This document shows, in pieces, positions 1-5,790 of a DNA stretch of 11,408 bases (its first letter is position 1; the number at the start of each line of letters is the position of its first letter). The stretch is from Candidatus Fermentibacteraceae bacterium (GTDB lineage Bacteria > Fermentibacterota > Fermentibacteria > Fermentibacterales > JCC-6). A model generated the notes under the pieces. The model did not search any database, was not told the DNA's origin, and saw only the letters and a program-made list of their open reading frames with translations. Made by a program: the position numbers and the translations under genes. The DNA lies in contig JAOZQW010000033.1 of NCBI GenBank assembly GCA_029932015.1, forward strand, positions 1-11,408. The letters are read 5' to 3'.

Positions 1-1
1 G

Positions 2-1522
2 GAGATGGATTACGAGGAAGCCAGAGCGCTCTTCGAGGAGCGGGGAGAGAGCTACAAGCTCGAAATGCTCGATGAACTCAGGGAGAGCGGAGAGTCCATC
101 TCAGTCTATAGTCTTGGTGATTTTACAGACTTGTGCAGAGGACCCCATGTCCCGTCCACAAAGATGCTGAAGCATTTCAGGCTGATGAGCACAGCCGGAG
201 CATACTGGCGGGGTGATGAGCATAACAAGATGCTGACCAGGATCTACGGCACTGTTTTCGACAGTTCGAAGAATCTCAAGGCTCACCTGCACATGCTTGA
301 GGAGGCGAAGAAGCGGGACCACAGGAAGCTCGGCCCCGAACTTGGTCTCTTCACCATCGGCGGGGATGGCGGCCCTGGCCTTACATACTGGCTGCCTGCG
401 GGGACCATCGTTCGCGAGGAACTCGAGACCCACTGGAAGAGGGCGCATATAAAGGCGGGTTATCAGCTGGTCACCACTCCTCATATCGCGCCGGTATCTC
501 TCTGGAAGACATCAGGGCACTACAGCTACTACAAAGACAACATGTACTTCCTTAATATTGACGATGGTGAGTACGCGCTGAAGCCCATGAACTGCCCGGG
601 GCACATCATAATCTACCGTGACAGGAAGCGTTCCTATCGTGAACTGCCCATGAGGCTCGCTGAGCTCGGAATGGTCTATCGCTATGAGAAGAGCGGAGTC
701 CTGCACGGCCTGATGAGGGTCAGAGGATTCACGGTGGATGACGGGCATCTGTTCTGCACTGCCGACCAGATAGTTGAAGAGATTCAGAAAGTCGTCAGAT
801 TCGCGCTCTATTTCCTGCGGATATTCGACTTCGGATACAGGATAGAGCTATCACTGATGGATCCTAGGGACCCTGAGCACTATGCAGGAGACCCTGAGGA
901 GTGGGGCAAGGTGGAGCCTGCGCTCAAGAAGGCGCTGGACGAGATGGGCGAGGACTACACGACTGTCATTGGCGAGGCAGCCTTCTACGGCCCCAAGATC
1001 GACATCAAGCTTCGCGATGCACTCGGACGATACTGGCAGGGTCCGACCATCCAGTTCGACTTCAACATCCCGCAGCGCTTCGATCTGACCTATGTCGGAG
1101 ATGATGGTGAGGATCACAGGGTCTACATGGTTCATCGGGCGCTCTTCGGTTCTGTGGAACGCTTCATAGGCAACCTCATAGAGCACTATTCGGGTAACTT
1201 TCCGGGGTGGCTTGCCCCAGTTCAGACTATTATCTTACCGATTACGAGTTCTCAGCATGGCAGGGCTGATGAGATTCTCAGTATCCTCCAGGCTGCCGGG
1301 CTGAGATGTGAAGTCGATGGCAGGAACGAGACCATCGGCTATCGTATCAGAGACGCTGAGACACGGAAGATCCCCTTCATGCTGGTAATCGGCCAGAGGG
1401 AAGAGGAATCCGGCAAGGTCGCTCTACGCGTTCATGGTGAAGGCGATCGTGGAAGTATGAGTACTGAGGAAGCACTGTCCGTAATTACCGAGGCCTGTAA
1501 AAGACCGGAATTACCTGAATAG
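2..1522 (+). CDS. thrS: Threonyl-tRNA synthetase, 5'-truncated by the window edge
   Basis: Class II aminoacyl-tRNA synthetase that charges tRNA-Thr in the cytoplasm. The frame is open from the first bases and the ATG at 5 is internal: the TGS domain and most of the editing domain lie outside. About 506 codons are visible; the family is usually near 640. The end of the editing domain is recognisable by DLCRGPHV, whose Cys (134-136) and His (146-148) belong to the editing site. The catalytic core follows, with the three zinc ligands expected for the family: Cys in MNCPGH (593-595), His in DDGHLFC (746-748) and His in VHRALFGS (1133-1135). Class II motif 2 is around RYEKSG and LMRVRGFTVDD. The anticodon-binding domain starts near VQTIILPI (about 1221) and runs to the end. 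The stop codon overlaps the infC Shine-Dalgarno sequence. Identity is secure; only the true start is unknown. Confidence 0.97.
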   Translation, partial: EMDYEEARALFEERGESYKLEMLDELRESGESISVYSLGDFTDLCRGPHVPSTKMLKHFRLMSTAGAYWRGDEHNKMLTRIYGTVFDSSKNLKAHLHMLEEAKKRDHRKLGPELGLFTIGGDGGPGLTYWLPAGTIVREELETHWKRAHIKAGYQLVTTPHIAPVSLWKTSGHYSYYKDNMYFLNIDDGEYALKPMNCPGHIIIYRDRKRSYRELPMRLAELGMVYRYEKSGVLHGLMRVRGFTVDDGHLFCTADQIVEEIQKVVRFALYFLRIFDFGYRIELSLMDPRDPEHYAGDPEEWGKVEPALKKALDEMGEDYTTVIGEAAFYGPKIDIKLRDALGRYWQGPTIQFDFNIPQRFDLTYVGDDGEDHRVYMVHRALFGSVERFIGNLIEHYSGNFPGWLAPVQTIILPITSSQHGRADEILSILQAAGLRCEVDGRNETIGYRIRDAETRKIPFMLVIGQREEESGKVALRVHGEGDRGSMSTEEALSVITEACKRPELPE

Positions 1523-1536
1523 GAGGATCCTGTATC
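1521..1536 (+). promoter_or_regulatory. infC ribosome binding site and ATC start codon
   Basis: A full-consensus AGGAGG at 1521-1526 overlaps the thrS stop codon (1520-1522) and is followed by a seven-base spacer and ATC at 1534-1536. This combination decides the infC start, because the conserved IF3 N-terminus reads in frame directly from this codon and no standard start codon exists upstream. A strong Shine-Dalgarno sequence with a weak start codon is the layout expected for IF3 self-repression. The sequence is observed; its use and the feedback are inferred from the E. coli AUU precedent. Confidence 0.85.
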
Positions 1537-2055
1537 GCTAACAAGGGACATCGGGTCAACGGAGAGATCCGCTGCTCAAGGGTCAGAGTACTCGACGAGG
1601 ATGGCGAGCATGTTGGTGTAATGAGCGTACCCGAGGCATTGGAACTGGCAACAGAGGCCGGTCTTGACCTAGTGGAGATATCACCGGGTGCCGATCCGCC
1701 TGTTGCCAGCATTGTTGATTACGGGAAGTTCCGATACCGGGAGAACAGGAAGGCCAGGAAGGCCAGACAGAAACAGCACACCGGTGGGTTGAAGGAAGTT
1801 AAATTCAGGCCGAACACCGAGGAGCACGACTACCATTTCAAGATGGAGCACGCCAGGGAGTTCCTCGAGCTACGGCATAAATTGAAGGCCACTGTGGTCT
1901 TCCGCGGGAGGCAGCTCTCCTATAAGGAGCAGGGATACAAGCTCCTGGAGCGGCTGGCCGCCGACCTTGAGGACCTGGGCAGGATAGAAAGAGCACCTAC
2001 AATGGAGGGGAGACAGCTCACAATGATCGTCTCACCTCTCAGAGAGCAGAAGTAG
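1534..2055 (+). CDS. infC: Translation initiation factor IF-3, probable ATC start
   Basis: IF3 binds the 30S subunit, checks the start codon and initiator tRNA, and keeps subunits apart. The 173-residue product matches the family length. The N-domain begins (M)ANKGHRVNGEIR, matching the conserved IF3 opening, and continues with ALELATEAGLDLVEISPGA and the signature IVDYGKFRYRENRKARKA; the C-domain starts near LKEVKFRP and ends in MIVSPLREQK. No ATG, GTG or TTG occurs in frame between the thrS stop and the ATG at 1621, which would remove 29 conserved residues. ATC at 1534 sits seven bases after a perfect AGGAGG, so I assign the start there. Escherichia coli infC starts with AUU, and this non-AUG codon lets IF3 repress its own synthesis; the same control is inferred here. 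The gene lies 11 bases after thrS and 14 before rpmI. Confidence 0.95.
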   Translation: MANKGHRVNGEIRCSRVRVLDEDGEHVGVMSVPEALELATEAGLDLVEISPGADPPVASIVDYGKFRYRENRKARKARQKQHTGGLKEVKFRPNTEEHDYHFKMEHAREFLELRHKLKATVVFRGRQLSYKEQGYKLLERLAADLEDLGRIERAPTMEGRQLTMIVSPLREQK

Positions 2056-2069
2056 CGGGGAGCGCAAAG

Positions 2070-2261
2070 ATGCCTAAGATGAAGACGCACAAGGGAGCCG
2101 CCAAGCGGTTCAGGAAGACGGCGAAGGGGAAGTTCAAGACGACTCACCCGTTCGCCCTGCACATCAAGACCAAGAAGAGCGCGAAGCGGAAGAGGAAGCT
2201 TCGTCGGGGTGGGATCGCCTCAGCACCCGACACGAAGCGACTCAGGAAGCTTCTGCCCTAG
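2070..2261 (+). CDS. rpmI: 50S ribosomal protein L35
   Basis: Small, very basic large-subunit ribosomal protein. The 63-residue product starts with the family hallmark MPKMKTHKGAAKRF and contains HIKTKKSAKRKRKLRRG, then ends DTKRLRKLLP, all typical of L35, which is usually 60-67 residues. A GGGGAG element at about 2057-2062 precedes the ATG. It lies between infC and rplT in the classic order, 14 bases after infC and 18 before rplT. In E. coli L20 represses rpmI and rplT through an mRNA structure near this junction; with only 14 bases between infC and rpmI here, any similar site would have to lie inside infC, and I could not identify one. Confidence 0.97.
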   Translation: MPKMKTHKGAAKRFRKTAKGKFKTTHPFALHIKTKKSAKRKRKLRRGGIASAPDTKRLRKLLP

Positions 2262-2279
2262 CAATCCCGGAGAAGAGAC

Positions 2280-2633
2280 ATGAGCAGAACCAAGAACGCT
2301 GTACCCAGGGGCCGCAGACACAAGAAGGTACTGAAGTCCGCGAAGGGCTACTTCGGCGGCAGACGCAAGCTCTACACTGTTGCCTCAGAAGCCGGCAAGA
2401 AGGCTTTAGAGTACCAGTATCGTGATCGAAGGAATAAGAAGCGTGACTTCCGGGCTCTCTGGATAACCCGGATCAATGCAGCCTCTCGTGAGAACGGGAC
2501 TACTTATAGCAGGTTCATGAACGGGCTCTCTAAAGCCGGTATCGAGCTGGACCGAAAAGTCCTTGCCGATCTGGCAGTCAGGAACCCTGAGGCCTTCTCT
2601 GAGGTAGTAAAGGCTGCAGAAGCGGCTCTCTGA
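2280..2633 (+). CDS. rplT: 50S ribosomal protein L20
   Basis: Large-subunit ribosomal protein that binds 23S rRNA, is needed early in 50S assembly, and in several bacteria represses its own operon. The product is 117 residues, the usual length. It opens with the basic RNA-binding N-terminal extension (SRTKNAVPRGRRHKKVLK, then AKGYFGGRRKLY) and continues with the globular domain: RDRRNKKRDFRALWITRINA, then GTTYSRFMNGLSKAGIELDRKV in two adjoining blocks, and LADLAVRNPEAF. The ATG at 2280 follows a GGAGAAGAG element. It is 18 bases after rpmI. The next gene is not pheS, as in many bacteria, but a small coiled-coil gene 16 bases downstream. Confidence 0.97.
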   Translation: MSRTKNAVPRGRRHKKVLKSAKGYFGGRRKLYTVASEAGKKALEYQYRDRRNKKRDFRALWITRINAASRENGTTYSRFMNGLSKAGIELDRKVLADLAVRNPEAFSEVVKAAEAAL

Positions 2634-2649
2634 GAAGAGGGGAGCATCC

Positions 2650-2919
2650 GTGCCGGGTTCGGAAGATCTGCAGAGGTTGACTGAAGCCATAGAACGATTG
2701 ATAGTCAGGCTGAGGTCCGTACAGACCCAGCGTGATCAGTATTCCGCACGGGTAACGGAACTTGAGGCCAGGCTGGAGAACAGCGTGGACTCGGTGGATT
2801 CGGATGGGTACAATATCCTTCGGATCCACAGCGCCAGGTTGCTGCGTGAGCGGCAGGATATAAGGCGTAGACTATCGGGTGTGCTGGAGAAGCTGGACAG
2901 TATAGACCAGGCCGAATAA
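2650..2919 (+). CDS. Small coiled-coil protein upstream of zapA (ZapB-like)
   Basis: An 89-residue, charged, cysteine-free protein with no signal peptide or membrane segment, predicted to be cytoplasmic. Two heptad-patterned helical stretches are visible, roughly residues 5-45 (from LQRLTEAIERLIVRLRSV on) and 57-87 (from LRIHSARLLRERQDIRRRL on), split by a Ser/Asp-rich hinge NSVDSVDSDGYN. The start is GTG at 2650, five bases after a strong AGAGGGGAG (2636-2644); no competing ATG fits. It lies 16 bases after rplT and 12 before zapA, so it is almost certainly cotranscribed with zapA. Short coiled-coil proteins, some called ZapB or TIGR02449-type, commonly precede zapA and are linked to FtsZ-ring assembly. 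That the gene is real is well supported; the divisome role rests on size, coiled coil and position, not on clear sequence identity. Confidence 0.8.
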   Translation: MPGSEDLQRLTEAIERLIVRLRSVQTQRDQYSARVTELEARLENSVDSVDSDGYNILRIHSARLLRERQDIRRRLSGVLEKLDSIDQAE

Positions 2920-2931
2920 GCAAGAGGCGAC

Positions 2932-3315
2932 ATGAATAGCCGACCAGAAGTAACAAGAGTAAATATATTTGGTCGGGAATACACGATCCGGGGGGCAGGT
3001 TCATCTGCCTATATCGCCGAGATCGCGCATTATGTCGATATGAAAATGCGACAGATGACTGATAACGCCACCGTGGCATCCACTGCCAAGGTGGCTATCT
3101 TTGCGGCCCTGAACATCGCAGACGAGTTGTTCAGGAAGAGAAGCCAGATTGGGGAACTCGAGGAGAGCCACAGCAGTGAGGTCGGCTGGCTTGCTGACCA
3201 TATTGAGCAGGTCCTCGCCGAAACATCATCCCATTCTGTCGCTTCCACAACGCCTTCTGAATCTGTCGAAACCCCGGCCCTCCAGCAGAGCAGCACATCC
3301 CATATAGTGCGATAG
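2932..3315 (+). CDS. zapA: Cell division protein ZapA
   Basis: ZapA binds FtsZ and bundles or stabilises Z-ring filaments at midcell. The N-terminal 80 or so residues match the family closely: VNIFGREYTIRG, then YIAEIAHYVDMKMRQM, and the signature TAKVAIFAALNIADELFRK. A helical segment follows (GELEESHSSEVGWLADHI), consistent with the dimerising coiled coil. The product is 127 residues against about 90-110 for most family members; the excess is a Ser/Thr-rich, probably disordered tail of some 30 residues (from ETSSHSVASTT onward). The ATG at 2932 follows AGAGG. It is 12 bases after the ZapB-like gene. Its last codons and stop can base-pair with the non-coding region just downstream, so the 3' end may belong to a structured RNA. 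Confidence 0.93.
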   Translation: MNSRPEVTRVNIFGREYTIRGAGSSAYIAEIAHYVDMKMRQMTDNATVASTAKVAIFAALNIADELFRKRSQIGELEESHSSEVGWLADHIEQVLAETSSHSVASTTPSESVETPALQQSSTSHIVR

Positions 3316-3420
3316 TCCGAAGGGACCTTCGCAGAAGATCGTGATTCGCACGGACAGGGTGTGCCGGCACTTGCACAGGGGTGTCCCGGACCCACTTCAC
3401 AATTCTTCCAACACGCCCCG
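3307..3420 (+). promoter_or_regulatory. Candidate structured RNA element between zapA and rny
   Basis: Several complementary segments are visible. GTGCGA (3307-3312) pairs with TCGCAC (3346-3351), enclosing a CGAAG/CTTCG hairpin (3318-3322 with 3327-3331). A second hairpin has two 5-bp helices, GGACA/TGTCC (3352-3356, 3382-3386) and TGTGC/GCACA (3360-3364, 3373-3377), around a G-rich internal loop. CGGAC occurs twice (3351-3355, 3387-3391) and each copy can pair with GTCCG at 3315-3319. GGGGTGT (3378-3384) can also pair, with one G-U, to ACGCCCC (3413-3419). Several of these pairings are mutually exclusive. This could be a leader, a 3' element of zapA, an attenuator or a small RNA; 6S RNA often lies beside zapA, but I do not see its characteristic architecture. 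GC-rich DNA yields such pairings by chance, so confidence is low. Confidence 0.3.
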
Positions 3421-3438
3421 TTCCGTTTTAAATAGATA
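3396..3438 (+). promoter_or_regulatory. Possible promoter for the rny operon
   Basis: The stretch from 3396 to 3438 is the most AT-rich part of the gap before rny and contains TTTTAAATAGAT at 3426-3437, a possible -10 region. Candidate -35 hexamers are poor or badly spaced: TTCACA (3396-3401) is close to TTGACA but too far from the AT patch, and TTCTTC or TTCCAA (about 3403-3411) fit the spacing but not the sequence. Its position, the only gap in the window large enough to hold a promoter, is the main support. Confidence 0.25.
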
Positions 3439-3467
3439 CCTGCCTGTGCATCGACAGAGGAGTCGGG

Positions 3468-5018
3468 ATGATATACATCGTACCTGCGGTCTCAGCGATC
3501 GTAGCCTTCATATTGGGATTTCTCCTGCACAAGATATTGGTGGCAAAGGAGATAAAGGGTGCCGGCACAGAGGCCGACAGAATTGTTGCTGATGCAAAGC
3601 GGGAGAGCGAAGCCATCAAGAGGGAGACCCTGCTGGAGGGTCGAGATGCTATATCCAGTGAACGCGCAAAGATCCTGGAAGATCTCCAGGATAAGCGTGC
3701 TCTTCTGGATCGCAAGGAGAGCCAGCTTGCCGGTGAATCGGAGAAGCTGGGCATTGCCCGGGAACGTTTTGAGGACCAGAAGCGCAGTCTGGCAACGAGG
3801 CAGACTGGGCTGACCGAGATGGAGCAGTCCCTCAATGCCAAGCATGTCAGGGTCAGTAAGCTCATGGAGGAGCAGAACAGGCTCCTTGAGCAGATCGCTA
3901 ACCTGTCCAGGGAGGATGCGCGCAAGCTGCTTCTCTCCAACCTCGAGGAAGAGGCCCGCTTCGAAGCAAGCCGCCTTACCAGGAAAATACTCGAGGATGC
4001 TGAGAACACTGCTGAGGAAGATGCTCTCCGGATACTGTCCACTACGATACAGAGATGCGCCGCGGACCATGTCGTCGAGAACTGCGTTTCCGTGGTCAAT
4101 CTTCCCAGCGACGACATGAAGGGCAGGATCATTGGCAGAGAGGGCAGGAACATCAGGGCCTTCGAGGCTGCGTCAAATGTTGATGTGGTTATCGATGATA
4201 CCCCCGAAGCAGTCGTTCTATCCTGCTTTGACCCAGTACGGCGGGAGATTGCCAGGCAGGCAATGGAGAAGCTCCTCGAGGATGGCAGAATTCATCCTGG
4301 CAGGATCGAATCCACCATCGCGAAGGTTACCTCCGAGATGGAGCGCAGGATCAAGAAGCTCGGTACTCAGCTTGCACTGGAGGCCAATGTTTCCGGACTT
4401 CATCAGCAGCTGATACGTCACCTCGGAAGACTGAGATTCAGGACAAGTTACGGACAGAATATGTATCAGCACTCTCTTGAAACCGCTCATATATGCGGTC
4501 TTCTGGCCGCGGAGCTCAAACTGGATATCGCTTTAGCCAGACGGATAGGCCTCCTTCATGATATCGGAAAAGCCACTGACCAGGACATTGAGGGTTCTCA
4601 TGCCATGGTTGGCATGGAGCTGGCTCAGCGTTATGAGGAATCCCAGATAGTATGCAACGCCATTGGCGCTCATCATGAAGAGATCGAGAGCGGATCGCTC
4701 TACGCGGTACTCATCCAGGCCGCAGACGCGGTCAGTTCTGCAAGACCGGGTGCCCGCAGGGAGACGCTTGAGCTCTATGTCAGGAGACTCCACAAACTGG
4801 AAACTATTGCTGATTCGTTCGACGGGGTTAAGAAATCCTATGCGATCCAGGCGGGCCGGGAACTCCGGATCGCCGTCAAGCCCGAGGCCATTGATGACGA
4901 CGCGGCCGCAGATCTGGCCAGGATGGCCGCGAGGAAGATAGAGAAGGATATGGATTACCCTGGGCAGATCAAGGTTACTGTTATCAGGGAGACCAGAGCA
5001 TCCGAGACGGCCCGGTAG
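3468..5018 (+). CDS. rny: Ribonuclease Y
   Basis: Membrane-anchored endoribonuclease that starts mRNA decay in many bacteria lacking or supplementing RNase E. The 516-residue length matches the family (about 520). Domains in order: one N-terminal membrane anchor (residues about 2-26, IYIVPAVSAIVAFILGFLL); a long charged coiled coil (about 30-205); a KH RNA-binding domain with GRIIGREGRN at 219-228; and a metal-dependent HD domain with the catalytic His364-Asp365 in LLHDIGK and a further HHEE motif near residues 403-406. The C-terminal RNase Y extension is present (ELRIAVKPEAIDDDAA). The ATG at 3468 follows GAGGAG (3457-3462). The gene opens the second gene block after a 152-base gap and is four bases before ymdB, a very common pairing. 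All key motifs are intact. Confidence 0.97.
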   Translation: MIYIVPAVSAIVAFILGFLLHKILVAKEIKGAGTEADRIVADAKRESEAIKRETLLEGRDAISSERAKILEDLQDKRALLDRKESQLAGESEKLGIARERFEDQKRSLATRQTGLTEMEQSLNAKHVRVSKLMEEQNRLLEQIANLSREDARKLLLSNLEEEARFEASRLTRKILEDAENTAEEDALRILSTTIQRCAADHVVENCVSVVNLPSDDMKGRIIGREGRNIRAFEAASNVDVVIDDTPEAVVLSCFDPVRREIARQAMEKLLEDGRIHPGRIESTIAKVTSEMERRIKKLGTQLALEANVSGLHQQLIRHLGRLRFRTSYGQNMYQHSLETAHICGLLAAELKLDIALARRIGLLHDIGKATDQDIEGSHAMVGMELAQRYEESQIVCNAIGAHHEEIESGSLYAVLIQAADAVSSARPGARRETLELYVRRLHKLETIADSFDGVKKSYAIQAGRELRIAVKPEAIDDDAAADLARMAARKIEKDMDYPGQIKVTVIRETRASETAR

Positions 5019-5022
5019 CAAA

Positions 5023-5790
5023 ATGAGACTCCTGATGCTGGGCGATGTTATCGGCAAGCCCGGCAGGACGGCCGTTGCCAGTTTTCTTCGAGACCGGAGT
5101 GAACTCTGGGACATCATCGTCATCAATGGTGAGAACGCAGCAGGTGGATTCGGTCTGACTAGGGCTACTGCAAACGAGCTTCTGGACGCCGGCGCCGATG
5201 TCATAACATCCGGCAACCATATCTGGCAGCAGAAAGAAGTACTTGACTACATAGACACAGATGGAGTCAGAGTCCTCAGACCAGCCAACTATCCACCCGG
5301 CAATCAGGGCCGGGGGTATATCCTCATCGAGAAGGACGGTGCAAGGATCCTTGTTGTGAACCTGCAGGGCAGGCAGTTCATGCCCATGTCTCTTGACTGC
5401 CCATTCAGAACTGCAGATACAATTCTAAGGAATACGAAAGCGGATGTGGTACTGGTTGACTTCCATGCAGAGGCCACCAGCGAGAAGCAGGCGATGGCAT
5501 TCCACCTTGATGGAAAGGCTACAGTCGTCGCGGGAACACACACGCATGTGCTTACTGCGGATGCGAGGATACAGGCCAGGGGAACGGCCTGCATAACTGA
5601 TCTGGGTATGTGCGGTTCCCGTACTGGTATCATCGGGATGGATCCCCGCGAAGCAAGACTTCGCTTCCTGACAGGCAGACCTGTTCGCCTTAAAGTCGAT
5701 GAGGGTCCGCTTCAGGTGAACGGCCTGGATATAACACTTAACGATGACCACGCAGTCGAGAGCATAAGGACTGTGAATGAGTCCGTCTAA
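5023..5790 (+). CDS. ymdB: YmdB-type metallophosphoesterase (TIGR00282 family)
   Basis: Dinuclear-metal phosphoesterase; the Bacillus member hydrolyses 2',3'-cyclic nucleotides and affects biofilm and motility decisions, and the family is usually encoded next to rny. The product is 255 residues, close to the usual 260-270. Metal and active-site residues are in place: Asp8 (MLGDVIG), Glu37-Asn38 (INGENAAGG), Asn65-His66 (TSGNHIW), a His in VDFHAEATSEK and the histidines of AGTHTHVLTAD. The C-terminal signature ITDLGMCGSRTGIIGMDP is typical. The start at 5023 is four bases after the rny stop and has no clear Shine-Dalgarno sequence, so translation may depend on ribosomes finishing rny. Its end overlaps the next gene by 14 bases. 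The substrate in this organism is not shown by the sequence. Confidence 0.94.
   Translation: MRLLMLGDVIGKPGRTAVASFLRDRSELWDIIVINGENAAGGFGLTRATANELLDAGADVITSGNHIWQQKEVLDYIDTDGVRVLRPANYPPGNQGRGYILIEKDGARILVVNLQGRQFMPMSLDCPFRTADTILRNTKADVVLVDFHAEATSEKQAMAFHLDGKATVVAGTHTHVLTADARIQARGTACITDLGMCGSRTGIIGMDPREARLRFLTGRPVRLKVDEGPLQVNGLDITLNDDHAVESIRTVNESV

Noticed and set aside
1621..2055. IF3 starting at the ATG at 1621
   Set aside because: It would delete 29 residues that match the conserved IF3 N-terminus, and there is no good Shine-Dalgarno sequence before it; the AGGAGG at 1521 fits ATC 1534.
3378..3429. A rho-independent terminator after zapA
   Set aside because: The possible stem (3378-3384 with 3413-3419) has a 28-base loop and is followed by an interrupted, four-T run, so it is a poor terminator.
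3316..3467. A standard 6S RNA gene next to zapA
   Set aside because: The location is suggestive, but the spacer is shorter than usual 6S RNAs and I cannot trace a long closing stem with a central bubble; kept only as an unassigned structured element.
3341..3592. An 83-codon open frame crossing the spacer into rny
   Set aside because: It overlaps the start of rny in another frame, lacks a ribosome binding site and has a composition typical of an out-of-frame shadow.
3428..4153. A 241-codon antisense open frame within rny
   Set aside because: Its Ser/Arg/Leu-rich, low-complexity protein mirrors the coiled-coil codons of rny on the other strand; no family resemblance.
4533..5216. A 227-codon antisense open frame across rny and ymdB
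   Set aside because: It lies opposite two well-supported genes and shows no recognisable motif or ribosome binding site.
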